Shown: positions 43,960-57,190, counted from the stretch's first letter. The stretch: DNA of 64,000 nucleotides from Piliocolobus tephrosceles (GCF_002776525.5 NC_045436.1:158907141-158971140); one strand, 5' to 3'. Notes: generated from the letters alone by a model not told the origin. Numbers and translations are program-made.

Positions 43960-44950
43960 GGTGTCAGGTGGACGTTGTGGGTGCTGGGGCCTAATGGTTA
44001 GACAAGACTCTTGGGCAGGCAGATGGCTTCTCGGTGGCAGGCTGTAGGGGCCTCTGTGCGCTGGAGATCTCTCCAGCACCAGGAGCAGCTTGAGGACAGC
44101 AAGGAGCTGTAGCCTGTGGCCAGCCATCCAGGAGACCTCTCACAGCCCTGGGTTCCATATGCAGACAGTTACAAAGGAGGCTGCCCCTGACAGTCGTCAA
44201 CCTCAACCTCTGGGGAGACCCCTCCTGGAAACACCTGGAAACCCCAGAGCCAGGGCAGCAGAGCCTCCAGGCTACAGCTCGCTCAGCTAAGAGTGCCTTG
44301 GATGCCAAGTACCAGAGAATCCAAGAGTCCTGACACCAAGTGGCTAGTGGAGACTCAGGTGAAGGCCAGGAGGAGGAAGAGAGGGGCAGAGAAGAGCAGT
44401 GGATCCCCGACTCACAGCCTGAGCCAGAAGAGCACCCAGCTGTCTGGAGGCGCCCCTGCCCACTCAGCCGCAGACCCCTGGGAGAAGGAGCATTACTGCC
44501 TCTCTGCCCGGATGGGTTCACATACCCACCCACTACAGCGGCTGAGGCGGGAGTCTGCCTTCCAGAGCCCTTACTCCTTGACAGAGCCCCTCTGCTCTCC
44601 CAGCGAGTCTGACAGTGACCTAGAGCCTGTGGAGGCAGAACAGCATCTCCAGAAGCTGTCCCAAGAGCTGGACGAAGCCATTATGGCAGAAGAGAGTGGT
44701 GACATGAGCGTCTCTCTCAGTGATGACAGAGGAAGTGCCCTACAGGAAACAAGCCCTGTCTGATCACCAAAACTTCATATCCAAAGATGTCTGTAATTCC
44801 CCATGAGCTTCCTGGACAAAGGAGTCATTAGTAACCCTGGGCCACTGCTAACAAGGACCTAACAAGGGGCCCAGAGCCCCCCTGCTCTGGCCACATCTAG
44901 CCAAAATGATTTAGTTCAGAACTAACACGGCAGCAACGAGAATAGAAAGA
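43960..44950 (+). pseudogene. PIMREG: Processed pseudogene (retrocopy) of PIMREG/FAM64A
   Basis: PIMREG (FAM64A, CATS, RCS1) is a nuclear mitotic regulator that binds PICALM. This intronless GC-rich copy starts at ATG 44023 with MASRWQ and reads LQHQEQLEDSKEL to residue 29, where the next codon is TAG (44110-44112). A one-base excess near 44128 and further indels move the homology to another frame (44145-44330), where it reads CRQLQRRLPLTVVNLNLW and ends in TGA at 44331. The original frame resumes at 44335 with TKWLVETQVKARRRKRG and continues through PSESDSDLEP and HLQKLSQELDEAIMAEE to a stop at 44761-44763. The exons are joined without introns, as expected of an mRNA retrocopy. It lies antisense to STIM2. 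No clear poly-A tail remains; a minus-strand Alu starts just after it. A full-length product is excluded. The C-terminal ORF (44293-44763, 156 codons) could still be translated, but nothing shows that it is. Confidence 0.88.
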
Positions 44951-44953
44951 ACA

Positions 44954-45250
44954 TTTTTTTTTTTTCAGACGGAGTCTCACTCCGTCACCCAGGCTGAAGT
45001 GGAGTGCAATGGCATGATCTCAGCTCACTGTAACCTCCACCTCCAGGGTTCAAACAAGTTTCCTGCCTCAGCCTCCTGAGTAGCTGGGATTATAGGCACC
45101 CAGCATCATGCCTGGCTAATTGTTGTATTTTTGTAGAGATGGGGTTTCACCATGTTGGCCAGGCTGGGCTGAACTCCTGACTTCAGGTGATCTGCCTGCC
45201 TCGGCCTACCAAAGTGTTGGGATTACAAGTGTGAGCCACCACACCCAGCC
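44954..45250 (-). mobile_element. Alu element just after the PIMREG retrocopy
   Basis: T11 and CAGACGGAGTCTCACTCCGT through GAGCCACCACACCCAGCC. Its insertion marks or hides the 3' end of the retrocopy. Confidence 0.93.
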
Positions 45251-45259
45251 TGTTATCCT

Positions 45260-45750
45260 CTGAATTAAACCCAAACATAATGTAATAAGGTCTATGTGGC
45301 TCTGTACCATCCAGTCCTTCCCTTTTCTATAGCCAGATCTCATCCGACATTCCCCCTCCCTCAAGATGCTGGGTCAAAATGATACTCTTTCACTTCTTCA
45401 AATAATTCCAATTCTGTCTTGCCTCAAAGTCTCTGTCCGTGTGGAATGCTATTCCCCAGTTCTTCAGACTTGGCTCTTCATTGTCCTCCAAGATGCCACC
45501 TTAAATGTGACCTTCTCAGAAGCCTTCTCTAGCCTACCTATATTAAAAACTGCCCCCACATTATTTTCTATTGTATGTCTCTCTTGTTCCTTAATAGCAT
45601 TTCTCACAACTCAAAATAGCATTTGTATTTTCTATCTTCCCAACTGAAATGCAAGCTCCATGGGAACAAAAACTTCAATCTCATTCATCTTTGTATCCCC
45701 AATACTTATCATATGCCTGTAATATACTTGGCATTCAAATATTTACTAAG
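45260..45750 (+). repeat. L2 3' region
   Basis: TCTATGTGGCTCTGTACCAT, TGTGGAATGCTATTCCCCAG, ACTGAAATGCAAGCTCCATG and CATCTTTGTATCCCCAATAC are in L2 order. Lies between two Alus. Confidence 0.8.
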
Positions 45751-45847
45751 TAATTTCACATTTTTTAAAAATCACTCTATGAGCCTATTATTAAATATAT
45801 CAATATGCATACATATCTATAAAAGATTGTAAAAAACAAAATTTTGA

Positions 45848-46159
<312 letters not shown>

Positions 46160-46604
46160 ATCTTTGTTATTTTTAGCTGTTGAAGTAGATGTATTTTCTA
46201 TATTTACTTTTCAGTATGTTCTAAATTTTTTATAATAAACCTTTAAACTCATAAATTAAAGATTTTAAAGTCTAACATTTCAACTGCAAAATGCTTTAAA
46301 TCTTTAAATGATATAAAATAATAAAGGTACAAAATGACTTAGGCTTATGATACAATTAATTTTTTTTTAATATCATGGTGCTTCTCAATGTCACTGTCTA
46401 TACTTAGCTTTATATCTCTACAGAGTTTTAACTAATCTCGGACCATTCGTGGTCCAGTTATTTAGATCAACTAACTGCTTCAAATTATGTCTTCGTACTT
46501 TTTAAAATGCAACATAAAATATCTTAATAACACTCAATAAATCAAAGCATATTTCTACAACTATCCTACCTCTGTATCTAGAGATAAAAAGAATAATGTA
46601 AGTC

Positions 46605-46795
46605 AATAACACCTGAATACTTACCCTTGCCAGGCTCTATTCTAAGTATATACAGAGTTATTCATTTATTCTTTGCAGTCCATTTTACAGATAAGGAAAT
46701 TTAGGTGCTAACAGACTAAATCATCTACCCAATATTACAAAACCACTGTCAGACTGGGATTCAAACTCAGAAAATCCTGCTCTAGTCTAGAGGCT
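46605..46795 (-). repeat. MIR element, minus strand
   Basis: CCATTTTACAGATAAGGAAA, CAGACTGGGATTCAAACTCA in reverse MIR order. Confidence 0.8.
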
Positions 46796-46828
46796 ATGCC
46801 CTTCATCACACTATACAAAAGTGGAAAC

Positions 46829-46966
46829 AGGCCAGGCACGGTGGCTCATACTTATAATCTAAGCACTTTGCAGGGCGAGGTGGGAGGATTGCCTAAGCCC
46901 AGGAATTTGAGATCAGCCCTGGGCAACATACCCAGACTCTGTCTCTACCAAAAAAAGAAAAAAAAA
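46829..46966 (+). mobile_element. Alu left monomer (FLAM-like)
   Basis: GGCCAGGCACGGTGGCTCAT to CTGTCTCTACCAAAAAAAG; only a single monomer of about 135 bases. Confidence 0.8.
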
Positions 46967-47299
46967 GGTGAAAACAAACTGATGGGCCAGATAAAAGTTC
47001 AAGATACAAGATGCTATGCTTCTTAAAAATTACATTCCATCATCCTTACATTTATGAAAACAAAGCACAAACAGCAATTACGCATTTATCGAAAAGCCGA
47101 GTCAAACTGAACAAACCGAGTCAAAGTTTAATTTTAAAAAGGACAAATTACTGGGCCTCAGATATATTTTATAGGAGTCGTATTCCAAGATTTCGGAATA
47201 TTTAATAGGAAAATTTTGTTATATACCAAAAATAAATGAAGGAAGAACTCCTAAGGCCATTGGACAATAAAGATCTAGAATGTAAATTAATCACAACGT

Positions 47300-47746
47300 T
47301 TGTATCTGCTCCTTCTCCAGCCTCATTTCCTGATTCAACTCCATATATACCTTATGCTTAACATGAAGATCCTTGGCACTGGGGGATTTTTAAAGTACAA
47401 ACTATTTGAGAGCAATCCTAAACTTCTGTTAGATGTACTAACTCATGGAGATAACCTCACAGGGATTCTCTAAGGATTCAATTGAATGAAACATACAAAA
47501 TGCCTGGCAAAAATTTAAATCCCACATGCAAATATGGATGATGCTGCACTGCAAAAGGGCCCAGCATTGACTCTGTCATCCTGGGTATTTGGTAATTCAC
47601 AATCATATTTAGCATTCTCAAATGTCAATGCCTATAATAATCGTCACTCCCCACCCAGCTTCCTCACTTCACACCTCTGGTTTTCCACCATGCCTTTCTC
47701 CATCTGACAAACTCATACATTCTCGGCAGACACTTCTACTCTGGAT

Positions 47747-47777
<31 letters not shown>

Positions 47778-47990
47778 GATTCACTAACAACCTGCATCTC
47801 CATATCAAAAGTAGTAACTCCACCTTTGTAATTCAGTAAACTACAGCACATAGCCTTAGGCCCTTTTACCCTTACCACAATTATCATCACCCTTTAAGTG
47901 GATATGCCTTCCAGCAGACTACAAGGTAGGGTGAGTATCTTACTGATCTTGAAATTCTAAACACCCAACTGGTATCTGGCACATAGGACT
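47300..47990 (+). repeat. Degenerate L2/MIR-like sequence with a poly-A run
   Basis: TTTACCCTTACCACAATTAT and GCACATAGGACTCACTGAAA near 47865-47995 look like an L2 end; the rest is weak. A run of about 27 A lies at 47751-47777. Confidence 0.4.
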
Positions 47991-48184
47991 CACTGAAATT
48001 TTGGGTTTGCTTGCTTGTTTTTTAATAAAGTATACTAAAGAGTGAAAAAAGGAATGATACCTGAAAACACGTACATCTATTATGTATCAGTTAAAATTTT
48101 TTAAACTATATTTATAATTATACTTTGTTCCAAAGAAGGGGGAAGGGGGACTTATTTTTTAATACTTCCAATAAATATTCTTAT

Positions 48185-48830
48185 ATTTTGTTATAACTTC
48201 CGTGAGGCATAATGACAAAAAGTAGATATATTTAAGATATACAATTTGATTTGATATATGCATACATCATGAAATATTCACCACAAATGAAGCTAATTCA
48301 CATAATCCAGCACATCACAGTCTTACCTTTTTTTTTTTTTTTTTTTTTGGTATGTTAAGAACTCCTAAGGTCTACCCTCTTCACAAATTTCAAGTACAGT
48401 ATACGATACTATTAACTATAGTCATATTGTTGTACATTGGATCTCCGAACTCATTTATGTTGCATAACTGAATCTTTGTACTTGAAGTTTCAACATCTCT
48501 CTATTTCCTCCTTTCCCTAGCCCCTGGTAACCACCACTCTACTCTGTTTCTGTAAGTTTGACATTTTCAGATTCCATGCAGTATTTGTCTTTCTATGGTC
48601 TGCGTTATTTCACTAAGCATAACGTCCTCCACATTCATCCATGTTGCCACAAATGGCAGGATTTTCTTCTTTTTTAATGCTGAATAATATTTCACGATGC
48701 ATGTGCATATGTATCACATTTTCTTTATGCATTCATTGATGAACACTTAGGTTGTTTCCATATCTTGGCTATTGTGAAAAATGCTGAAAAGAACATAGCA
48801 GTGCAGATATCTCTAACAGGTATTTTCAGT
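48185..48830 (-). mobile_element. L1 3' UTR and ORF2 end, minus strand
   Basis: The plus strand reads the reverse of L1: ACTATAGTCATATTGTTGTA, CCCCTGGTAACCACCACTCT, CCACATTCATCCATGTTGCC, TCTTGGCTATTGTGAAAAAT. A T19 run lies inside it at 48331-48349. Confidence 0.88.
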
Positions 48831-48969
48831 AAATGTAGCAAGGATGCTAGATAAGCTACCACAGTAGTGGTCTTTTAAGAAACAAAATATTTATACACAT
48901 TTTCCTATTTTTAGATTATGCTATCCACTCTCAGGCAATTTTCAGGTTTACATTTAAAAAAAAATTTTT

Positions 48970-49127
48970 TTTTAATTAGCCACCTGTGGTGCCTCACAGC
49001 CTGGGAGGCTGAGGCGGGAAGACTGATTGAGTCTAGGAGTTTGAGGCTGCAGTGAGCTATGATCATGTCACTGCACTCCAGCCTGGGCAACCAAGTGAGA
49101 CTACATCTCTAAAAATAAATAAATAAT
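48970..49127 (+). mobile_element. Alu right monomer (FRAM-like)
   Basis: TTAATTAGCCACCTGTGGTG through AGTGAGACTACATCTCTAAA and an A-rich tail with AAATAAAT units. Confidence 0.8.
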
Positions 49128-49320
49128 AAATGTTTTTAAATGGTCAATTTCAGCAACTTTATATTTCCAGTTACTCAAACCATAGCTGGCACAAAACCAT
49201 CACTAAATATTGTTTAAAACTCTATGCACACACAGACATATTCACCAACGACTAACTTTCTCACTTTAACCTTCTATAGTTCTGTTTAGGACCCATACAA
49301 CAGACCTAGAACCAAACAAA

Positions 49321-49636
49321 CTTTTTTTTTCCCTTTTTTTTTTTTGAGAGAGGGTCTCACTCCACCGCCCAGGCCGGAGTGCAGTGGCCTGCTCAAGGCT
49401 CATTGCAGACTCAACTTCACCCAGGCTCAGGTACCTGATTCTCCCATTTCAGCCTCCTGAGTAGCCAGGAATACAGGGGCACATCACCACGCCCAGCTAA
49501 TTTTTTTGTATTTTTTGAGGAGATGGGGTTTCATCATGTTGCCCAGACTGGTCTCGAACTCCTGGGCTCAAGTGATCTGCCCATCTTGGCCTCGAAAAGT
49601 GCTGGGACTACAGGCATGAGCCACAGCGTACGACCC
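49321..49636 (-). mobile_element. Alu element, older type, with target-site duplication
   Basis: T-rich tail, GAGAGAGGGTCTCACTCCAC to GAGCCACAGCGTACGACC. CCAAACAAA is found on both sides. J-like divergence. Confidence 0.9.
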
Positions 49637-51499
49637 CAAACAAATACGGAATAAACATCAGAGGGTATGCAAATTCAATTCAAAAATAGGCAGGGGTACC
49701 TACAATTGCAGTTTAGCTTTTCTTTCTTAATGTGGTACCCAGAAGAAAGAAAAAGCGAGGATTAATAGAGTCTGAATATGTGTGGCAAAGGAGAAATAAG
49801 AGCTAAACATAACAATGGTTCAAGGCATTGGGGAAACAGAGCAAAAATTACATATACGTCGTGAATGAAAAGTTAGAGATTTATTGCTGGACAATAGGAA
49901 TAAAGAATGGGTATTAAGATTATCTAGTTATCAAATATCAGATTTTTTAAAAAAGAAAAAAAGACAGTAATAGAAAACACGGGCCTGTGCAACTTGCAGT
50001 GTGCTGTCAAACAAGGGTTTAAAAAGAGAATATTTTAAGAAACTACAAATCACTTTGACTACCCTAGGGGGTTTTGATGAGGCTGTTTATGATAAGGCTG
50101 TTTAGTATTCTGTAATCACATAAATGAGATACTCACTTCAAGCATTTTTTTTTAATTAAAATCCCAGCACTTAATTCAATAAAAGTTTTTGAGGTGTTTC
50201 AGTTCCCTATAATGTCAAGTTTAGGAAGATCAAAGAGAGGCAGAGAAAGTGAAAATGACTAGAGGAAAAAAAGTTACACAGTGGCCAAGATCCATAAGCA
50301 CACATAAAAACATTCATACACAAAAAGAAACACGCGGACAGATACAGGTACTTGGGCTCTGAGATGAATGTTAGTCCAAGTAAACTGCGCCTGCCAGGCT
50401 CTGTGGCTCCAATCAGCCTGTGTGTACTAGAAGGGAGTTACCACTATCTTATGAAAACACTGAATAGACATTATTAAACATTCTGCAAATGCTCCTAGCC
50501 TTAATCCTGAAATTGTTTCACTTTAAAGGATATGGCTGACAAGGCCCAGTTGAAAGGAAATTAGTCTCGGGACTGCAGCCATGATGCTTGTGCTGTATCA
50601 CACAAAGGGCCAAAGGAAATAAAGCCAAAAATCAAATCAATCATTGGCTTGGGGTTCCCTACCCCCAATTTAGACCTTTCCTAGTAATGAAGTTCTCCGA
50701 GGAGGAAATGTTCAGCTAGACTAGGGGAACAGGAGGCTGAGAACAGAGACTTTAAGAGGGAACCACCCTTAAAATCAGCAACAATGAAACTAGTCAAGGA
50801 AAACAGTTACAGAAGGTAGAATTAGAAAGTGTCAAGAAAGACTGAATATCCAATGTATACTAATATAAAGATCTAGATGGATAAAGAAAAGAACAAACCA
50901 TTTAGAGTTGGCAATAGAAATCATCATCTGTAGATTAAGCTTGAAATTCACACAGGAATGAAATTTAGAAGTTAATATTGAAATAATATGCCAGTAGTCT
51001 GAAATATTGTTATTCACAGCTAGGGGTCTGGGGAGACTTCGACTCTTGACTTCTAACATTAGTTCAATCTGAAAACACTTATCCTTTTTACACATGGAAT
51101 TCTAAAAGCTTTATATAAGCATTTTATGGCAAATATATTATCTTCGGATATCAAAAGTTTTTTGGTTTTATTTGTCAAACAACTGGCAAAGACATTTGCA
51201 ATTGTTTTTCTGTCAACAACTTTGTAAATCATCACATACGCCCAATTACATTTTTTTAAAAAACTAATCTTTATATTAAGAAATTGGCACATTTGAAATA
51301 AAGAAGATTCTCTATCACAGTGTGTTTCTTCTTGGATTTATTAAGGGCTTATACTGATTTAAATCATTCTATAAACTCTGTATGTTTAATGCTAAAGATA
51401 ATTTTTATTTCTTACACTTCATATAAATAGCCAGATTCCTTTCTAAGCTAAGAATACAGTCGATTTTACAAATTTCATCTAAATGTTTTCCTAGCCACT

Positions 51500-52230
51500 A
51501 CATAATTAGAATTCTCAAGCTCTCTTCTTCTAAGTAGTTTCCTAACTGGCATCCTTATCTCTGTTATCTCCTCATTGCCATCCACCCAGAATTGGCTGTC
51601 TCAACCACAAAGGACATGTCACCCCCCCCCCATCTTCAAAAACCACAATGCCTCTCACCTCCTAATGACAGGATATAGATTTGTAACTTCAAGAGTTTAT
51701 TAACAAAACATTCTGAAAGTTCAAAATGCCTTTACCTCAAAAATTAAAACATATGTACATTTTCCCTAACGTGCATATTTAGAAACCTTTAGTTGTATAT
51801 CTCTCAAATAATCTAATAAAATGCATATGCCAAGAAAATATGTATTTGTTCTGGGTGTCCCATTCTTCCTAGTATACAGACGAGTATCCCAGTTTTAGAT
51901 GTGCTGACATTTTGATACATGCTGAATACACTAGGGAATTGTAAAGCTCTTGATAATTTGGCCCCAACCTTCTTTCTTCTTGCATTCCCCACTACTCTAC
52001 ATATACCTCATACTTAACTCAAAAGAAAACTATTTACCCCCTATTCTTGGATATGCCTCCTCCCAGAAAGCCTTTTCACTCATCTCCATAAGAAGTCCTA
52101 TCTATACATCAAGGTCCAGCTCAAATCCTGCCCTCCTCCAGGTCCTCTAACAGCCTCGTCCTTTCTCCTACACTTTGCAGCCCATTGTGGTCTAATCACA
52201 ATCCATCGCATATTGTTTGTATAAGGATGC
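51500..52230 (+). repeat. L2 3' region in two pieces
   Basis: Piece one, 51530-51680 (CTAACTGGCATCCTTATCTC, CAAAAACCACAATGCCTCTC). Piece two, 51945-52220 (GATAATTTGGCCCCAACCTT, AGGTCCAGCTCAAATCCTGC). AT-rich unrelated DNA separates them. A C9 run is at 51622. Confidence 0.65.
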
Positions 52231-52234
52231 ATAC

Positions 52235-52385
52235 AACATACCCGCTAAGAATCCAAGCGCTGGAATCAGAGAAACCCTAGACAACCTCTAACTCTGCTAC
52301 CTACTAATGTGAGCTTGGGCAAGTTACTTAAGACCATCCAGTATGTTTCCTGATCTACTATATGAAGATAAAGATAGCAACATTA
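52235..52385 (+). repeat. MIR element
   Basis: AGCGCTGGAATCAGAGAAAC, CTCTGCTACCTACTAATGTG, AGCTTGGGCAAGTTACTTAA. Confidence 0.8.
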
Positions 52386-55300
52386 GAAACTGAGGACTAC
52401 TTGTAGGGGAGGTAAGGAGGAGGGGTTAAGGGTTGAAAAACTATTGAGTACCATGCTCAGTACCTGGCTGACGAGATCACTGGTAACTAAAATCTCAATA
52501 TCATGCAAAAACCCCAGGCAACGAACCTGCCACATGAATCTAAAATAAAAGTTGGAATCAAAAATGAATCCAAAAGAAAAGTTGGAAAGAAAAAAAACAG
52601 TAGCTATCTAACAGGATTAGTCTCAGAATCAAAAACAGTGATGTATAATATAAAAAGCACTTAGCACAATACTAACACATAGGAATAGTTTAATCAATGT
52701 GCCTATTATTACCTAGTCTGAGTCCAAAACAGTCAGACCTACATCTTACTCTTTTGTTTAATTCTTTCCCACTTTCTCTTTCGCGTTATTCTGCTTGTGC
52801 TTAATAATTATTTAGTTAATAAAATCTCATCAATTCAGAAGTAAATTCCTAGGTAGATCTTAACAAGGTAAGGTCCAAACTCTAGTAAATGTCAAAAAAT
52901 GGCTCACTATCCATATTATTAGCAGTTAGTTTTACTATTAGCTTAGCCAATATATACATTAACTATCATATTACATAAATGCAGATCTCCGACAATCATT
53001 GTGAGTGTTCACACCGCAATTATCATCAATGATTAGGCCACTATCAAAAATCCTTGATATCATTACGCAAAAAGAGCCTAAATTAATCTGAAAATACTAG
53101 CATGTATCCAGCCACAAAGCAAGGCTTTGCCAAGCTAAATTATCCTGTGTTCTCCTTTAGAATAAAAGGAAGCTAAATCTTGCACCCACTTTTCCAACTG
53201 GCCCTCTGAATTCTTCCTGTGTTATGAGACTCCCAACAGAGGCCAGTTCTGCCATGGTATTCTTAAGAGTACCAAGGGATGCAATGTTTCCAGACCAATT
53301 AGATTACTACCAATTCTTAAATGTTCAGAATTGACTAGATCAAATGGATATGAACAGATTTTTTAATTCTGTAGTTAGCAACAATAATACAACTACAGCA
53401 ATGACTAAAGACTGGTGAAGAAAAGCACTGGAAATGATACTAAAGGGAAAGAGAAAGAGGATACAGCAAACGATGGCTTTAGAAGTTCAGAAAGAGCAAT
53501 GTCACAGAGGAACAAAGGTTTCTCACGCCATCTGAATCTACTTTGAGTCTATGGTCACAATGGAAACACTAACATGTGTAAGTTATTCATAAAATATTAC
53601 TGAAAGCAACACATATATCCCACAGGCAAACAAACTACTAATTTAAAAAAATAAGGAATACAACCGATGTCATTAAAAGTTCCGTTTAACATTTTCCCAA
53701 TGACAATCATGCTAATTTGAGATATTTCCATCTAAATTAATTAAAGCTCCACAACACAGAGGTGTCTAACAGCACTGGGTAAAGTGGCCGTTCTAAATGG
53801 TATTATATGTTGAACTAAGAATGTATTAAACTTTAATTGAGATTTTAATACTTCTAAGAGACATGTTTTTATATATGTATATTTCGAATAATATGCCAAA
53901 TCAGTGAAATGGTACTACAGTTAAGATAAAACCTTCATATAGGCACTAAAGAATGTTACTTTAATTCATTCTTTAAAAAGATAGAGGCAAATATGTTCAG
54001 TTAAAATTTGTTTTTTAAAATTCTGAAACAATTAATTCCATAAGAAATAATGTAATATTTCAATTATTTGGCATTTTGTTGTTGCTGTTTCGCTTTCATA
54101 AGCTATTTCTCAGGGACCCTATCTGGATGAGATTGGTCACTCCCCACCGGGATCAATTCATCAACTCTAAATCTGTTTGGCAAAGAATTAAAAAAAAAAA
54201 AAGGTATTGTTTTGAGTTATTAAAGTATTGCTTTAGAACACAATCACCAAGCTCTCAGTCACCTATCCCTAACTTGCTTTAATTTTCAATCACTTTCAAA
54301 GTAAGTGCTCTAAATACATAAGTGCTGTATATGTCATTTAAAACCCTTACTATACAATGTTATGAATATTGGTTCTGTCTCATCAAAAAAAATTTGTACA
54401 CTGAATTCTGAAAAGGTAATATTTAAAAAGGAAAAGAAATATAAACCTGTGTTCATTATGACAATGTGTCTATTTGGATGATTTGTATAGTTTTGAGCAA
54501 TAATAGTTTATTTGAGCAAATAAACACAGGATAAATTAAAGGCAATTTATTCTTAGAGTACACTAAATCCCTAAAATAAAACACCTGAGAGGCAAACTGC
54601 AGTGAAAAAGAAAGTTTCATAGATTTTATTAGTAAAAGGCAAACTCTTATGGAGCTTCTAAAGGTAAGTATTAAAAACACCAGTCTCAAGAGGAAAACAG
54701 AAAAGTGATTTTGGTTGTCATTTTGCAGAGCGATTAAGAATACTCACTGCTAAATCACAACTTTAATCAGAAGCCAAAGACACCAATTCTTCTCTCAGAA
54801 GGCTTTCAAAAATTTTCAATTTTCCAAATACATGTGAAGTTTAGTTCTCTTATTACTGATGCTCTACTCCATCTCTATCCATTAACGCTGCCTAAAATAT
54901 GACACCACACCACAGTATTTTGTAAATTCAGTCTATGGTTTTACTTCCTGAAGTGTAAACTAATGCTAATAAATTAGGTTCTAGGCTTTGCATAACATTT
55001 ACAAATAGAACCATAAAAGAAAGCACTATTCATACAATCTTAAAAATGGGAAACTGCCCTATAGAGGCCATATAGTTCAAACAAATTTTCAATATTCTCT
55101 AACTTCATCACAGATTTTCAATTTACCTTTACCAAGATATGAGTGCTATTGACTGTATTTACATAAACTTATTAAAATAACAATTTAATTTGTATATTGT
55201 GTAGTTTTATGATTTACACTTTAAGTGGAAATGTTTAACTTGTTAAAAATCAATATTCTGATGAAAGGAAAGTAAAAGAACATTAGAAATAATTCCAGGG

Positions 55301-57181
55301 TATTCTTCTAGCAAACTTATTTTAAACCCCTATGGCACAACTCATTTTGTGTGATACATTGGATTTTTTTTCCAGTAAGAATCACCTTTTTCCCCCAATG
55401 CTTTAAATAAGTACAGACAAATTTGAGTCTTAAAAAGGACTGTAAATAGCTTATTAAAATAAAATTCCATCTGAGCAATTTTCTTAATGTGATCTACACA
55501 GTATAAAATATTAGCAGTCAGTAAATACTAAATGTTCTGAATTGCTTGCCTTTTTAGCAATTACTTTTTGACAGAGCATTAGCCAATTACGTATTAACCA
55601 AATTTTTCTACTAGAGAAACCCAAAACCACTCTTATACCTTCTACAAACCTAAATATTTCTGCTCCTTCCCTTCCTGCATGAGGCATTAAATCTCCAAAT
55701 TATAGTCTTATCAACTTTCCTGTGTTGTCACATTTTTATTTGGAGAATAAATACTATTCAAGCATAAAGCATAAAGTTGTCTGGCCTATCTTCTCACTCA
55801 AACTATATTATGCTCCTAATGCTGATTATTTTATAATCACTTTATCCCAGTTACCCAAATGGTAGGTTTGATGTATCAAGTTCCATTTAATAGGGCTTGA
55901 TATGCTTCAGGGTAAAGTTAAACATGCTGATCATTATGTTCTATACTCTACATTCTCTAAAGTCTTTAAAGTTTACCAACATCCTTCTTCTCTCTAGAAT
56001 AGTAAATATCCTATCATAGAACCCAGAGAAACTGCTTGGCTTTAAAGAATAAGGTTTCTGAGCACTTGTCAGAGAAGCTGTTCGTAACTTCCAGACGCCC
56101 GCTGGACTATCACTTTGGTTAAATTAATCATGGGTCATCTTGTGCCTCTTTAAACTTTTTAGTCTTAAAATTATCGTGGGAAATCTACAGATCTACTTTA
56201 AAACTAAGTGAAATACAAAAAAGAAAAATCATTATTTTAGCTCCATTACTTTTCCCAAAGAAATCATTTCAGGGTCCTTATATCATAACTTTTACTTAAA
56301 CCACAACCCATCAGTTGTACATAACACCGGAAGGCTTTAAAAAGGATACAATTCTGCACTTAACCTTACAAAGCACGTTTCCAAGTTCCCAATTACGAGA
56401 ACGTTCTACAAAAAAAAAAAAAAAAAAAAGGTGCTGGTGCAGTCTATCAGAACTGTATTGCTAGCTGCAAGCCCCGAGTATGCTGCACTTTGCAAATTTT
56501 AGGTATAATTTCTGGTTACCTGCTGCGGTTTCTGCACCCTTTGTCACCCAGTGATGCTCCCACCAGCAAACACTTTCCATCACTTAAAACGGCCTCCTTC
56601 CACCCCGCAAAAAAATGCACAGTAAACTTAGGCATTTCTGCACACAAACACGGAACCACTAATATCACCAGGTATTATGGCTCTCAAAGAATCCTCTTTA
56701 GCAGCCTCCCCTGGGACGTTGTGTTCAGCGGGGCTTTGAACCGGTGAGACTCGCTGCCAGCTGCCTTTGCAAAAGCAGCACCAGAGGTAGACTCAATACC
56801 GCAATGCTGCTGCTGACTTTTTTCCAGCAGCTTCAAAAAAAAAAAAAAAAAAAAATCAGCCCAGTCCCCTGCAGACCCTGCTGGCTCTTCTGCAGCACCA
56901 AACAGAAACCACCGCATTGCTCAGCTTGGAAGATCTGAGAGCCCGACTGAAGGGAGGGGAACCAGTGCCGTCGAGAGGCTCGGCAACAGTGGGGTGTTGG
57001 GGTGAAAAGGGAAGATGTCCGGAGTGCAGGGAACCGCGACGGAACAGCAGCCAGGGCTCCGCATCACGCCCGGCCGGGGCCGTGGAATAGCGGACGTCCG
57101 GCGGAGATGCTGGCCTCTGCACGGGATGGGGGGGGTCCCACCGCAGCCGGCCGGCTGAGCCCCGCCCGCCGCCCCCTAGCC

Positions 57182-57190
57182 CCTCACCTG
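57182..57190 (-). other. STIM2: STIM2 exon 1 splice donor
   Basis: On the minus strand the exon ends CAG and the intron starts GTGAGG, a near-consensus U2-type donor. The junction leaves one base of a split codon, as expected if exon 2 supplies the Asp codon that I recall following this point in STIM2. The neighbouring sequence downstream is very GC-rich. Confidence 0.88.

Larger units (their letters stand above)
49640..56980. other. Alu-free intron stretch next to STIM2 exon 1
   Basis: More than 7 kb without any Alu; only an L2 pair and one MIR were seen. Contains A runs at 56410-56429 and 56836-56853. An octamer-like ATGCTAAT is at about 53709. No gene seen. Confidence 0.55.

Noticed and set aside
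43991..44533. 180-codon open frame on the minus strand
   Set aside because: It is the antisense shadow of the PIMREG retrocopy; the plus strand carries the recognisable protein similarity.
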